Shown in pieces: positions 32,057-41,169 of a DNA stretch of 64,000 nt (position 1 is the stretch's first letter; every line of letters starts with the position of its first letter). Source of the stretch: Clostridia bacterium. Lineage in GTDB: Bacteria; Bacillota; Clostridia; Oscillospirales; UBA644. The notes beneath the pieces were generated by a model. The model was not told the origin of the DNA, did no database searches, and was given only the letters and a program-made list of their open reading frames with translations. The translations under genes were made by a program, and so were the position numbers. The stretch spans positions 1 to 64,000 of the forward strand of contig JAFRTE010000019.1 in the NCBI GenBank assembly GCA_017427285.1, in the 5' to 3' direction.

Positions 32057-33691
32057 ATGCCTATTACGGATTTTCTGGAAAAAAATGCAAAGCTTTACCC
32101 AAACGATATAGCTCTTGTCGAAATAAACCCCGATAAAAAACCGTCTCACCCCATAACATGGCGTGAGTACAGTCTTATCGAATCGGCGCCGGGTGGAAAA
32201 TACCGCAGAGAAATGTCGTGGCGTGAGTTTGATATAAAGGCAAATCGTTTTGCCAATCTCCTCCTCACAAGAGGCGTGAAAAAAGGCGATAAAGTCGCCG
32301 TTTTACTGATGAACTGCCTTGAATGGCTCCCGATCTACTTCGGTATCCTTAAAACGGGCGCGCTTGCCGTCCCGATGAATTATCGCTATACTGCCGAAGA
32401 AATAAAATACTGCCTTGATCTCGCAGACGTTTCGGTCCTTGTTTTCGGACCCGAATTTATCGGACGTATCGAGCAGATACGCGACGAGATAGCTTATGTC
32501 AAGCATCTGTTCTATGTCGGAAGCGACGTTCCTTCGTTTGCTGACGGCTATGACGAACTCGTTACCTACTGTTCGTCCGTTGCTCCTGCTATCGACGTCA
32601 GAGACGAAGACCTCGGCGCCATCTATTTCTCGTCCGGCACAACGGGCTTTCCCAAGGCGATCCTTCATTATCACAGCGCTCTTGTTTCTTCCTGCGTTAC
32701 CGAACAGAATCATCACGGACAGACCAGAGACGACGTTTTCCTCTGCATTCCGCCTCTTTATCATACCGGCGCTAAAATGCACTGGTTCGGAAGTCTAATT
32801 TCCGGCTCGAAGGCTGTCATTCTGCGCGGAGTAAGCCCCGAATGGATACTTCGCACCGTTTCTGACGAAGGCGCAACTATCGTTTGGCTGCTCGTTCCCT
32901 GGGCTCAGGATATACTTGACAGCATCGAAAGAGGCGACATCGATATCTCCGACTACAATACGTCGCAATGGCGGCTTATGCATATCGGCGCTCAGCCCGT
33001 ACCGCCGAGTCTTATCCGCCGCTGGAGATCCGTATTCCCCAATCATCAGTACGATACAAACTACGGTCTTTCCGAGTCTATCGGGCCCGGCTGCGTCCAT
33101 CTCGGCGTTGATAACATCGATAAAGTCGGATCGATCGGCAAACCCGGTTATCTCTGGCAGGCAAAAGTCGTCGGCGATAACGGAAAAGAAGTTGAAAACG
33201 ACGAGGTCGGCGAGCTTCTCGTAAAAGGCCCCGGCGTAATGAAATGCTATTACAAAAATCCCGAGGCAACCGATGAAGTCCTTAAAAACGGCTGGCTTTA
33301 TACCGGCGATATGGCGCGCGTAGACGAAGACGGCTTTATCTGGCTTGTAGACCGTAAAAAGGACGTTATCATTACGGGCGGCGAAAACATATATCCCGTT
33401 CAGATCGAAGATTTCCTTCGCGCTTACTCTAAAATAAAGGACGTTGCAGTGATAGGTATTCCCGATAACCGTCTTGGCGAGATTGCCGCGGCTATCATTT
33501 CCGTTAAAGACGATACCGAATGTACCGAGCAGGAGATAAACGAATACTGCGCCGCTCTTCCCAGATATAAACGTCCCAGAAAGATAATTTTTGCCGACGT
33601 TCCCAGAAATCCCACCGGAAAGATCGAAAAACCGAAGCTTCGCGAAATGTACTGCGGCGGACGGCTTGTTGAAGAACAGATCACAAGATAA
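32057..33691 (+). CDS. AMP-forming acyl-CoA synthetase / ligase
   Basis: A 544-residue ANL-superfamily adenylating enzyme. The AMP-binding P-loop YFSSGTTGFPKA, ATP motif TNYGLSES, YTGDMARVDEDGF (with the ribose-binding Asp) and the C-terminal lysine region NPTGKIEKPKLRE are all present. It activates a carboxylic acid with ATP and transfers it to CoA; chain length or aromatic specificity cannot be deduced. AAAGGACGG precedes the ATG. It is transcribed alone, with its own promoter and terminator, so there is no pathway context. Confidence 0.92.
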   Translation: MPITDFLEKNAKLYPNDIALVEINPDKKPSHPITWREYSLIESAPGGKYRREMSWREFDIKANRFANLLLTRGVKKGDKVAVLLMNCLEWLPIYFGILKTGALAVPMNYRYTAEEIKYCLDLADVSVLVFGPEFIGRIEQIRDEIAYVKHLFYVGSDVPSFADGYDELVTYCSSVAPAIDVRDEDLGAIYFSSGTTGFPKAILHYHSALVSSCVTEQNHHGQTRDDVFLCIPPLYHTGAKMHWFGSLISGSKAVILRGVSPEWILRTVSDEGATIVWLLVPWAQDILDSIERGDIDISDYNTSQWRLMHIGAQPVPPSLIRRWRSVFPNHQYDTNYGLSESIGPGCVHLGVDNIDKVGSIGKPGYLWQAKVVGDNGKEVENDEVGELLVKGPGVMKCYYKNPEATDEVLKNGWLYTGDMARVDEDGFIWLVDRKKDVIITGGENIYPVQIEDFLRAYSKIKDVAVIGIPDNRLGEIAAAIISVKDDTECTEQEINEYCAALPRYKRPRKIIFADVPRNPTGKIEKPKLREMYCGGRLVEEQITR

Positions 33692-33694
33692 AAT

Positions 33695-33728
33695 AAAACG
33701 GAGTATCAAAAAAAGATGCTCCGTTTTT
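33695..33728. terminator. Bidirectional terminator after the acyl-CoA synthetase gene
   Basis: AAAACGGAGTATC / GATGCTCCGTTTT (one G-U pair) with an A7 loop is followed by a T. It lies between convergent genes. Confidence 0.85.
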
Positions 33729-33742
33729 GTATTTTTGACCGT

Positions 33743-34069
33743 TTATAACAGCTCTCTCAGTTTATCGAGAAACGCTTCTTCCCCGAAAGTGTTTATCTTA
33801 AAGAAAATTGCCTGACTTCCTCCCGAGGTCACCGCGCAAATGCGTATCGGCCCCGAACCGTTCTGAAAAAGCGTCACGCTCATGCTTAAACGGTTGTTTC
33901 CTATATAGCTGTATCTTTCAAATACCCTTACGCTGCATCTCGCGCCGCCGTCGTAAAAGTCTGTGGAAGCTTCAAGAGATGCCGAAATACTTCCGTTTAT
34001 TATTCCGCTTTCGATCCTGTTCAGTATTTCGATAAAACTTCCGTTTAAAGTCTGCTCAAGCTTTGCCAT
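33743..34069 (-). CDS. Small conserved protein, possibly DUF6054-like
   Basis: A 108-residue soluble protein with no signal peptide: an amphipathic N-terminal part, then a beta-rich pattern (ARCSVRVFERYSYIGNNRLS; FQNGSGPIRICAVTSGGSQA) and an acidic end. It resembles small uncharacterised Bacillota proteins that I associate with DUF6054, but I am not certain of the name. It lies 33 nt downstream of the TRIC-type channel gene with AGGAGAGG before its ATG, so it is probably cotranscribed. Confidence 0.65.
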   Translation of the reverse strand: MAKLEQTLNGSFIEILNRIESGIINGSISASLEASTDFYDGGARCSVRVFERYSYIGNNRLSMSVTLFQNGSGPIRICAVTSGGSQAIFFKINTFGEEAFLDKLRELL

Positions 34070-34102
34070 TGTTTTACCTCTCCTTCATATATCATTATAC
34101 AC

Positions 34103-34798
34103 TCAGTTTTTCGTTGTTAACGACGGTTCGTAAACGGTTTCGTCTTTTTTCTTGTCTCCCTCGTCATTTTCGGCAGGATGCGGCAGATTCCACTGAAAAT
34201 GCGCCGCAAGACAGCGCAAAACGAATATTACCGCAGCGCCGCAAAGCATGGCGGGCAGCTGACCGATAGGTACCCATAAAAGGCAGCATATTATTGCGCC
34301 TGCAATAGACGCGAGAGCGTAAATATGCTTTGTGAAAATATACGGCAGACTGTTTGATAAAACGTCTCTCAGCGCGCCGCCTCCCACGCCCGTTATAACG
34401 CCGAGGAATATATGCATCAGAATTCCGCCGTTAGGCACTGCGGAAATCGAAGCGTTTACGCCCACAACCGTAAAAATTCCGAGTCCGAGCGAGTCCATTA
34501 TAAGTAATGTCAGGTCGTATATCTTCCTTTTTCTCGTTACCGTCCTGCGTATTGACGGCACGAGAAAAACAAGCGCAGTCAGTGCCGCTATCCCCGCATG
34601 AAGCGGATTTCTGAAAACTGCGGGTATATCCTGATTCAGTATAATATCCCTTATCAGTCCTCCTCCGACCGCCGTTGTGATCCCCAGAAATACCGTCCCG
34701 AAAAGGTCGAGTCTCTTTCTCATTCCCGAAATAACGCCCGAAACGGTAAACGATATCGTTCCGAGTATTTCAATTACCGTGATAATAATACTATCCAT
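34103..34798 (-). CDS. TRIC/UPF0126-family membrane channel protein (YicG-like)
   Basis: A 231-residue protein with seven hydrophobic segments and the two-fold glycine-rich repeats of the UPF0126/TRIC family: GITTAVGGGLIRDIIL and GVITGVGGGALRDVLS, each ending a half. Bacterial members are related to trimeric intracellular cation channels; the physiological substrate is unclear and glycine transport has been suggested for some. ATG 34798 is preferred over 34810 because AAAAGGTG is properly spaced before it. Confidence 0.88.
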   Translation of the reverse strand: MDSIIITVIEILGTISFTVSGVISGMRKRLDLFGTVFLGITTAVGGGLIRDIILNQDIPAVFRNPLHAGIAALTALVFLVPSIRRTVTRKRKIYDLTLLIMDSLGLGIFTVVGVNASISAVPNGGILMHIFLGVITGVGGGALRDVLSNSLPYIFTKHIYALASIAGAIICCLLWVPIGQLPAMLCGAAVIFVLRCLAAHFQWNLPHPAENDEGDKKKDETVYEPSLTTKN

Positions 34799-34841
34799 TT
34801 TATAATGCACCTTTTACGCCTGAAATTGCTCTGTTTTGCTT

Positions 34842-34870
34842 ATTTTAACATTTTTATCCGTATTTGTCAA
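34842..34870 (-). promoter_or_regulatory. Promoter of the TRIC-type gene
   Basis: Minus-strand TTGACA (34870-34865), 17-bp spacer, TAAAAT (34847-34842). Confidence 0.8.
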
Positions 34871-34938
34871 TCATTGATTATTCTTTTCCGATTTAGCATA
34901 ATAATATGTAAAATTTTTGTAATAATATGCGGGACTAC

Positions 34939-34967
34939 TTGAAATTTCGCTTGCTTTATGCTATACT
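34939..34967 (+). promoter_or_regulatory. Promoter of ddh
   Basis: TTGAAA (34939-34944), 17-bp spacer, TATACT (34962-34967), divergent from the TRIC-type promoter. Confidence 0.75.
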
Positions 34968-35000
34968 TACACCAAATTTTTAATAAAACGGAGTGAGTTT

Positions 35001-35987
35001 ATGAGTATCAGAATAGGTATTTTCGGCTACGGAAATCTCGGCAGGGGAGTGGAGTGCGCGATCAGGCAGAATCCGGATATGCAGCTTGCCGCCGTTTTTA
35101 CGAGACGAGACACGTCTTCAGTTTCTCTTGCAACAAAAAATGTTCCCGTAGTTTCTTCCGACGACGTGGAAAAATATGTCGGTAAAATAGACGTAATGAT
35201 AATTTGCGGAGGCAGCGCAACCGATCTTCCGGTCCAGACTCCCTTTCTTGCAAAATTTTTCCCTGTTATAGACAGCTTTGATACTCACGCAAAGATCCCA
35301 GAACATTTCGCCAATGTTGACGCTGCCGCAAAAGAGGGCGGACATGCGGCTATGATTTCCGTCGGTTGGGACCCGGGTATGTTCTCTCTTAACCGTTTTC
35401 TTGCGTCCGCAATTCTTCCTGACGGAGAGGATTATACCTTCTGGGGTAAAGGCGTAAGTCAGGGCCATTCCGATGCCATACGCAGGATTGACGGCGTTCT
35501 CGACGCAAAACAGTATACCGTTCCCGTTGAAGAAGCTCTTAACGCCGTAAGAAGCGGTTCTTCTCCCAAGCTGACAACCCGTCAGAAACATATAAGAGAA
35601 TGCTATGTCGTTGCAAAACCCGGCGCAGATCTTGACCGCATTGAAAATGAAATAAAAACCATGCCAAACTATTTTGCCGATTACGATACTACCGTCCGTT
35701 TCATTTCAATGGAAGAGCTTAAGCGCGACCACAGCGCGATCCCTCACGGCGGTTTTGTTATCCGCACGGGCAGGACAGGCGCAAACTGCGAGAATAAACA
35801 CGTTATCGAATATAGCTTGAAACTTGATTCCAATCCCGAGTTTACATCCTCTGTTCTGATTGCATACGCAAGAGCCGTTTTCCGTCTTCAAAACGAGGGC
35901 AATTTCGGCTGTAAAACCGTTTTCGACATCCCGCCCGTTTATCTTTCCGCAAAACCCTTGTCGGAAATAATCAAAAATCTTCTGTGA
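35001..35987 (+). CDS. ddh: meso-Diaminopimelate D-dehydrogenase
   Basis: A 328-residue NADPH-dependent dehydrogenase that converts tetrahydrodipicolinate directly to meso-diaminopimelate for peptidoglycan and lysine. The Rossmann motif IGIFGYGNLGRGVE starts the protein. VGWDPGMFSLNR, WGKGVSQGHSDAIRRI and GGFVIRTGR are characteristic of Ddh. Its presence implies meso-DAP-type peptidoglycan and a shortcut to the acyl-dependent lysine route. It is monocistronic, with CGGAG before the ATG and a strong terminator behind. Confidence 0.95.
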   Translation: MSIRIGIFGYGNLGRGVECAIRQNPDMQLAAVFTRRDTSSVSLATKNVPVVSSDDVEKYVGKIDVMIICGGSATDLPVQTPFLAKFFPVIDSFDTHAKIPEHFANVDAAAKEGGHAAMISVGWDPGMFSLNRFLASAILPDGEDYTFWGKGVSQGHSDAIRRIDGVLDAKQYTVPVEEALNAVRSGSSPKLTTRQKHIRECYVVAKPGADLDRIENEIKTMPNYFADYDTTVRFISMEELKRDHSAIPHGGFVIRTGRTGANCENKHVIEYSLKLDSNPEFTSSVLIAYARAVFRLQNEGNFGCKTVFDIPPVYLSAKPLSEIIKNLL

Positions 35988-36013
35988 TACTCTGTATATC
36001 TCGCTGTTTTTAA

Positions 36014-36060
36014 ATTCTCCGCCCGTGCCGACCGATGCAGGGCGGAGAATTACGTTTTTT
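36014..36060 (+). terminator. Terminator of ddh
   Basis: An 11-bp perfect stem ATTCTCCGCCC / GGGCGGAGAAT (36014-36050) with a 15-nt loop is followed by TACGTTTTTT. Confidence 0.85.
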
Positions 36061-36135
36061 TGCGGTTTGTTTATTTTTAACAAAAAAATACAACTATATA
36101 AGTGATTTTTTTTTCAATTTAAATTAAAACGGCTA

Positions 36136-36164
36136 TTGACAATATTTGTCGTAAATGCTATAAT
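36136..36164 (+). promoter_or_regulatory. Promoter of the FtsX-type permease gene
   Basis: TTGACA (36136-36141), 17-bp spacer, TATAAT (36159-36164). The leader of about 95 nt contains a short open frame (36184-36270). Confidence 0.85.
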
Positions 36165-36183
36165 AATTGCGGAAAGCGGAAAA

Positions 36184-36270
36184 ATGCCGTTGCGAAAACC
36201 GAAATTTGAAGGGTTTTTCATAACGGAATTGTCGTTGGTTTTATTTCAAATTAAATGGGGTCGAACATGA
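36184..36270 (+). CDS. Possible 28-codon leader peptide coupled to the FtsX-type permease
   Basis: An ATG in the leader opens a 28-codon frame whose TGA overlaps the permease ATG as ATGA, the classic arrangement for translational coupling. The upstream GCGGAAAGCGGAAAA could serve as a weak ribosome binding site. The peptide would start MPLRKPKFEGFF and has one short hydrophobic stretch. The frame could be accidental: it is short, and the permease has its own GGGG-type site inside it. Confidence 0.35.
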   Translation: MPLRKPKFEGFFITELSLVLFQIKWGRT

Positions 36271-38723
36271 AAAGTATTATTTCCGATATTTGGTCAGGCA
36301 TTAAAAAATCTCCGTTTCTCTTCTTTTTCATATTTATACAGATCGTTATCACGAGCGTAGTCTTGTATTCTATGCTCGCTACTTTTTATTGGACCGAAGA
36401 GCAGACTGCAACGGCGCAGACTAAGCTAAGTGATAACGAATACCTCAGATGTGTCTCTTATCCGGGTATCCCGGGCAAAATAATCTCTTTGGTGTTATCC
36501 TCCAATTATCAAGCCACAAATCTGGAAAAAGAAAAACGTGAAAACCTCTCGTTTTTTTATAAAATCGACTCTTTTTATAAAGATCTGAGAAAAAATACTG
36601 ATATCATGGTTCTTGTCTGTCAGAATGAAGCGCAGATTAATTTGAAAGAGCCAAAAGAATGGGAGGAAGCGGATAAAACAAGGGAAGGCAACGGCTTATT
36701 ATACAGCGAAGTCAGCACTTGGCATCCTTTTGATAACGTCAAAGCGCTTGTCGTAGGCTCAAATTATCTTGATTATTTTGATATAAAGCTCAGCGAGGGA
36801 GAATATTTTCAAGAAGAAGATTATCTTTATGAAGGCGATTATGTTCCGGTTCTGATGGGTAGCATTTATAAAAAATACTATACTCTCGGCGAGGAGTTTG
36901 AAGGACATCTTCAATTAAATTTCAAAAAAACTTTAAAGTTTAAAGTTATCGGTTTTATTGCGGAAAATCAATATTTTGCTGCTCCTGCACATCCTTCTTC
37001 CGTCAGTCGCTATGATAATTATATCGTTGTTCCTGATTTGGAAAAAGATCTTGACGGGTGTCTTGCCGCAAATTTTTCCAGATTATTTACGGCAAGATTT
37101 ATAGACGCTTATTATGCGTGCGAACCTCAGAAACTCGATGACGTCAAAGCTACAATAAATACTCTTCTCGAAAAAAACGGCTTAGGCGATTATTTTTACG
37201 CTTTCAGGTGCCGCAGTCAGTCGGAGCTGGCGAGCAACTACGTTGATAAACTTTCAATAAGCATTGCCGCATGTATCGCAACGCTGCTGTTTTCTCTTTT
37301 CAGCTTCATTTTCACCATGCTCTATAAGATCGACGACAATATCAAAAATTACGCTATACGCATGGTAGTGGGCGAAACTTATGCGAATATCTCTTTTCGG
37401 TATTTGTTTGAGTCTTTTATCGTTTTCTTCCTCGGCCAGCTTACCGGATATTTTGCGTTTAAGATATATTCGGTTTATTCCTTTATTTATGAAGGTTACA
37501 AATATCTCGAAGAGCCGACGTTAAAAACAGGGCTTCTTCTCAATATAGCTTTTTATATAATTACTGCTGTAATTCTGAGTATTTGCGTAAATGTAAAATT
37601 GAGAACGTATTCTCTTGCAACGCTTATAAGAGGCAACGAGGTGAAAAGAGAAAAACGAATCCCGCTTTACAGAGTAGTTATCTTCATCATGCTTGCCATA
37701 GTCGGCGTATTCGGAATGTTTATCGCGAGCTACAAAGTTGCGGACGCAAGGATAGATGTTTACTATACGGGATTTTTTACTAAAAACGTAAAAAATGTGA
37801 GTGTAAACAGATACTCCGATCCCGACGCTCCCGAAGTTGTCATAAATATAGACGAGATCGGCGAAAAAGCCGATAATGCGGTGATCTTCAGATTTGCCGA
37901 CACGCGATACAGGGGCGACGATCTGTTGGATGAAAGAGGAATTTACTATAACGGATATATCGATTCCGTAAATATGCTCGAAGGCAGATTCTTTACCCCG
38001 GAGGAAACCGCTTCGGAGAATAATGATATCGCAGTCGTCGGAAAAGAAGTTTATAAATACGTAACGTTTGATGAGAAAGGAAACGCGTATTATTACAGCG
38101 ATTATTTGGAAAAAAACTTCCGTGTTATAGGCGTTATGGGCAAAGAAGACCAGTCCACCTCCATAGACCTGATGGTGCTCTTTCCGATAAAAACTGCGAT
38201 AGGGGTATTGGGCCCGGAAGGTAATTACTACATAGACGGAAAAGACAAGCAGATCGTTGATAATCTTGAAAAAGCGTTTATCAGCCATGCCGTTCCTACC
38301 GCAAACGTATCCTCTTTTAAATTCACCCCACGTATAACGGTGGAAGCCCCCGCCGACATACTTATTATGCTGCTGATAATAATCATCATAAACTCGATGG
38401 TATTCTGTTTTTATTACGTATCCAAGCAGGGTCATATCCATGCGGTAAAGAAGATAATAGGATACTCTAAAACGATGATATTGACCGATACCTTTACGGA
38501 CTTTCTCTTACTCTCGCTCGGCGCATTCGTAGCGGGCAACGCGTTAGTCGTTTTGCTGAAAGAAACGTTATTTGCAAACGTTCAGCTTTTCTCGATATAT
38601 ATGCTCGACCCATTCGTAATACTCGTTTCTCTCGCCGGGGTGATCCTCCTTACGGTGTTCCTTTCCGTAATCGCCGTAACAAAGACCTTCGCCTCCGGCA
38701 ATATGAACCAATACAGATCGTAA
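36267..38723 (+). CDS. FtsX/MacB-type ABC transporter permease, orphan
   Basis: An 818-residue membrane protein with a first helix near residues 15-40, a ~250-residue extracytoplasmic domain, three helices around 320-430, further hydrophobic segments to about 490, a second extracytoplasmic domain of ~220 residues and three C-terminal helices. This is the duplicated FtsX-fold layout of MacB/YtrF-like permeases. No ABC ATPase gene adjoins it, so it must pair with one encoded elsewhere. ATG 36267 (GGGG eight nt upstream) is preferred over ATG 36255. The truncated protein at the left edge is a paralogue. The substrate could be a peptide, lipid or signal; nothing decides it. Confidence 0.8.
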   Translation: MKSIISDIWSGIKKSPFLFFFIFIQIVITSVVLYSMLATFYWTEEQTATAQTKLSDNEYLRCVSYPGIPGKIISLVLSSNYQATNLEKEKRENLSFFYKIDSFYKDLRKNTDIMVLVCQNEAQINLKEPKEWEEADKTREGNGLLYSEVSTWHPFDNVKALVVGSNYLDYFDIKLSEGEYFQEEDYLYEGDYVPVLMGSIYKKYYTLGEEFEGHLQLNFKKTLKFKVIGFIAENQYFAAPAHPSSVSRYDNYIVVPDLEKDLDGCLAANFSRLFTARFIDAYYACEPQKLDDVKATINTLLEKNGLGDYFYAFRCRSQSELASNYVDKLSISIAACIATLLFSLFSFIFTMLYKIDDNIKNYAIRMVVGETYANISFRYLFESFIVFFLGQLTGYFAFKIYSVYSFIYEGYKYLEEPTLKTGLLLNIAFYIITAVILSICVNVKLRTYSLATLIRGNEVKREKRIPLYRVVIFIMLAIVGVFGMFIASYKVADARIDVYYTGFFTKNVKNVSVNRYSDPDAPEVVINIDEIGEKADNAVIFRFADTRYRGDDLLDERGIYYNGYIDSVNMLEGRFFTPEETASENNDIAVVGKEVYKYVTFDEKGNAYYYSDYLEKNFRVIGVMGKEDQSTSIDLMVLFPIKTAIGVLGPEGNYYIDGKDKQIVDNLEKAFISHAVPTANVSSFKFTPRITVEAPADILIMLLIIIIINSMVFCFYYVSKQGHIHAVKKIIGYSKTMILTDTFTDFLLLSLGAFVAGNALVVLLKETLFANVQLFSIYMLDPFVILVSLAGVILLTVFLSVIAVTKTFASGNMNQYRS

Positions 38724-38760
38724 ACGTAAACGACACATAAGAATAAATATTATTCCCAAA

Positions 38761-38803
38761 AGCCCCGATCGGAAAAAAGTTGATCGGGGCTCTGTTTATT
38801 TTT
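38761..38803 (+). terminator. Terminator of the FtsX-type permease gene
   Basis: A perfect 10-bp stem AGCCCCGATC / GATCGGGGCT (38761-38791) with an 11-nt loop is followed by CTGTTTATTTTT. Confidence 0.85.
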
Positions 38804-38856
38804 CACCGTCCTTTTTTGAAATAAAATAATAAAATGTAATATTTTTTTTAACTGTG

Positions 38857-38885
38857 TTGATTTTTAAGAATTGATGTGATATAAT
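38857..38885 (+). promoter_or_regulatory. Promoter of the Na/Pi cotransporter gene
   Basis: TTGATT (38857-38862), 17-bp spacer, TATAAT (38880-38885). I saw no PHO-box-like repeats. Confidence 0.75.
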
Positions 38886-38945
38886 ACTGATCATAATGGG
38901 GTAATTTGAATTTAAATATAAAAAAGCGTAAAAAAAGGAGAATGT

Positions 38946-40694
38946 ATGGATATTTTTTCTGTCACAACCATGCTCGGAGGACTTGCCTTTTTCCTCTACG
39001 GCATGCGATTACTTTCAGACAGTCTTGAAAAATCCTATAACGGAGACCTCAACAAAAACCTTAAAGCCGTAACGAAAAACAAGTTTTTGACCATTCTTTT
39101 CGGGGCAGGACTTACCATAGCCGTTCAGTCGTCCTCTGCCGTTACCGTAATGCTTGTAGGCCTTGTAAACTCGGGCATTATCGAATTCGGCGATACGATA
39201 GGCGTTATGATGGGTTCCAATATCGGCACGACCCTCACCGCATGGATTTTAAGCTTGGCGGGTATTGACGGAAGCGCATGGTATATAAATATTTTCAAAC
39301 CCGCAAACTTCGCCCCCATCCTGGCCTTTATCGGTATTTTGATCACAATGATCGGCAAAAAACAGAAAACCAAAAACGCCGGCTATGTCCTTCTCGGTTT
39401 TGCTATTCTTCTTTTCGGCATGACCGTTATGTCTGACGCGATGGCGCCGCTTGCCGAAATTGATGAATTCAAAAATATACTTACTGCATTCAAAAACCCG
39501 ATTCTTGCCGTCCTTGTAGGCGCGATATTTACGGGGATTATCCAGAGCTCCGCAGCGTCCGTTGCTATCCTTCAGGCGTTCTCGATTTCTGGCGGCATAA
39601 CTTACGGCATGGCGATCCCGCTTATTATGGGCCTTAATATCGGTACGTGCGTTACCGCGATGATTTCAAGTATCGGCGTAAGCAAAAACGCCAAAAAAGT
39701 TGCCGTAACGCATCTTACGATCAAAATAATCGGCACTTTGATATTCCTTATTCCTTTCTATATTCTCGATGCGATTTTCAACTTCGCCTTTGTCGATACT
39801 TCGATCAACCCGGTCATGATAGCCGTAATACACAGTGTATTCAATATCGCGAATACGGTTATTCTTCTTCCCTTTACAAAACAGCTTGAAGCTCTTACAA
39901 ATAAGCTTGTCCCCGGCGGAGATAAAAGCGACGGCTTCCGCATCGTTCTCGACGACAGACTTCTCGCTATGCCATCTGTCGCCGTTGAAAGATCTCTTGA
40001 AACCCTTATAGATATGTCCGATCTTTCAATGAGATCCTTCCTTGAATCCGTTGAAATTATCTTTGAGTATAACGACGATAAGGCCGAAGAAATACTTGCA
40101 ATGGAAGATCAGATAGATAAATACGAAGACTACCTCGGCACTTTCATGATGAAGCTCTCAAAAATCAGTCTTTCAGACGCCGATACGAAAAGTGTCACAA
40201 AGATCCTTCACACCATAGACGATTTTGAGCGAATAGGGGACCATGCGGTAAATCTCGTTGACGTTGCGCGCGAAATTTACGAGAAAAAAGTTGAATTTTC
40301 ACCGGACGCACAAAAAGAGATCCAGACTATTACCGCCGCTATGCGCGAAATAGTAGACATTACCCAGAGATGCTTCAAAACCAACGATACGTCCCTCGCT
40401 TCCTATGTAGAACCTCTCGAACAGGTTATAGACGGACTGAAGCTTATTATCAAGAAAAATCATATCAACCGCCTCCAGACTGGCGTATGCACCATAAACC
40501 ACGGCTTTGTGCTTAACGATTTGATAACCAATTACGGCAGAGTTTCAGACCACTGTTCAAACGTTGCCGTTGCCGTTATCGAATCTTATCACGGTACTTT
40601 CGGTACTCACGAATATTTGAATTCCGTTAAAAACCACAACAATGAGGATTTCGAAAGAAAATTCAACGAATTCAGCGAGCGTTTCGCTCTATAA
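38946..40694 (+). CDS. Na/Pi cotransporter family protein with PhoU domain
   Basis: A 582-residue protein. The N-terminal ~310 residues hold the two inverted NptA/SLC34-type repeats, each with a Q-S-S motif (AVQSSSAVTVM and IIQSSAASVAI), in about eight to nine membrane segments. The C-terminal ~230 residues form a PhoU-like helical domain (HTIDDFERIGDHAVNLVD and DLITNYGRVSDHCSNVAVAVIE). It probably imports phosphate with sodium, or regulates phosphate flux. AAAAAAGGAG precedes the ATG. It is monocistronic. Confidence 0.93.
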   Translation: MDIFSVTTMLGGLAFFLYGMRLLSDSLEKSYNGDLNKNLKAVTKNKFLTILFGAGLTIAVQSSSAVTVMLVGLVNSGIIEFGDTIGVMMGSNIGTTLTAWILSLAGIDGSAWYINIFKPANFAPILAFIGILITMIGKKQKTKNAGYVLLGFAILLFGMTVMSDAMAPLAEIDEFKNILTAFKNPILAVLVGAIFTGIIQSSAASVAILQAFSISGGITYGMAIPLIMGLNIGTCVTAMISSIGVSKNAKKVAVTHLTIKIIGTLIFLIPFYILDAIFNFAFVDTSINPVMIAVIHSVFNIANTVILLPFTKQLEALTNKLVPGGDKSDGFRIVLDDRLLAMPSVAVERSLETLIDMSDLSMRSFLESVEIIFEYNDDKAEEILAMEDQIDKYEDYLGTFMMKLSKISLSDADTKSVTKILHTIDDFERIGDHAVNLVDVAREIYEKKVEFSPDAQKEIQTITAAMREIVDITQRCFKTNDTSLASYVEPLEQVIDGLKLIIKKNHINRLQTGVCTINHGFVLNDLITNYGRVSDHCSNVAVAVIESYHGTFGTHEYLNSVKNHNNEDFERKFNEFSERFAL

Positions 40695-40713
40695 GCAAAA
40701 AAAATCAAAAAAA

Positions 40714-40746
40714 ACGGTGAGATGTTTTCATCCCACCGTCATTTTT
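40714..40746. terminator. Bidirectional terminator between the Na/Pi gene and mscL
   Basis: ACGGTGAGATG / CATCCCACCGT, an 11-bp stem with one A-C mismatch and a TTTT loop, is followed by CATTTTTT. The genes are convergent. Confidence 0.8.
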
Positions 40747-40759
40747 TCTAACCGTCTGA

Positions 40760-41146
40760 TTATTCGGCTTTTTCTTCTTTTTCTTCCTCTTTGGGTTCAT
40801 CCTTTTTCCTTAAGGATCTTGCCTTGTTTACTGCCTTAACAACAAGGAAAAGGAATATGGCGGTAAGAAGGAAGTTGATGATCAGCTCAATAAGATTGCC
40901 GTATGCGATTATTGTCGCGCCGTTAGCGGTAGCTTCTTCGAGGGTAGCTCCTTCTCCTTTAAGAAGAATGAACATTTCCTGGAAGTTCGTTTTGCCTGTA
41001 ATAAGACTTACTATCGGCATAAGTATATCGTTTACAACGCTGTTAACTATTTTCGTAAACATACCGCCGATAACCATGCCTATGGCAAGATCCATTACGC
41101 TGCCTTTTGAGATGAATTCCTTGAATTCGCCGATAAATTTTTTCAT
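40760..41146 (-). CDS. mscL: Large-conductance mechanosensitive channel
   Basis: A 128-residue protein opening with MKKFIGEFKEFISKGSVMD and the glycine-rich first helix (LAIGMVIGGMFTKIVNSVV) of MscL; the second helix lies at about residues 78-98 and a charged tail ends the protein. It forms a pentameric emergency valve against hypo-osmotic shock in the membrane. It lies 23 nt downstream of the DUF1015 gene, on the same transcript. Confidence 0.97.
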   Translation of the reverse strand: MKKFIGEFKEFISKGSVMDLAIGMVIGGMFTKIVNSVVNDILMPIVSLITGKTNFQEMFILLKGEGATLEEATANGATIIAYGNLIELIINFLLTAIFLFLVVKAVNKARSLRKKDEPKEEEKEEKAE

Positions 41147-41169
41147 GTTAAACTTCTCCGTTTCTGAAT

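Noticed and set aside
32795-33709. 304-codon minus-strand frame under the acyl-CoA synthetase gene
   Set aside because: Shadow of a well-supported gene; composition is Phe/Val/Asp-rich in the way expected from antisense reading.
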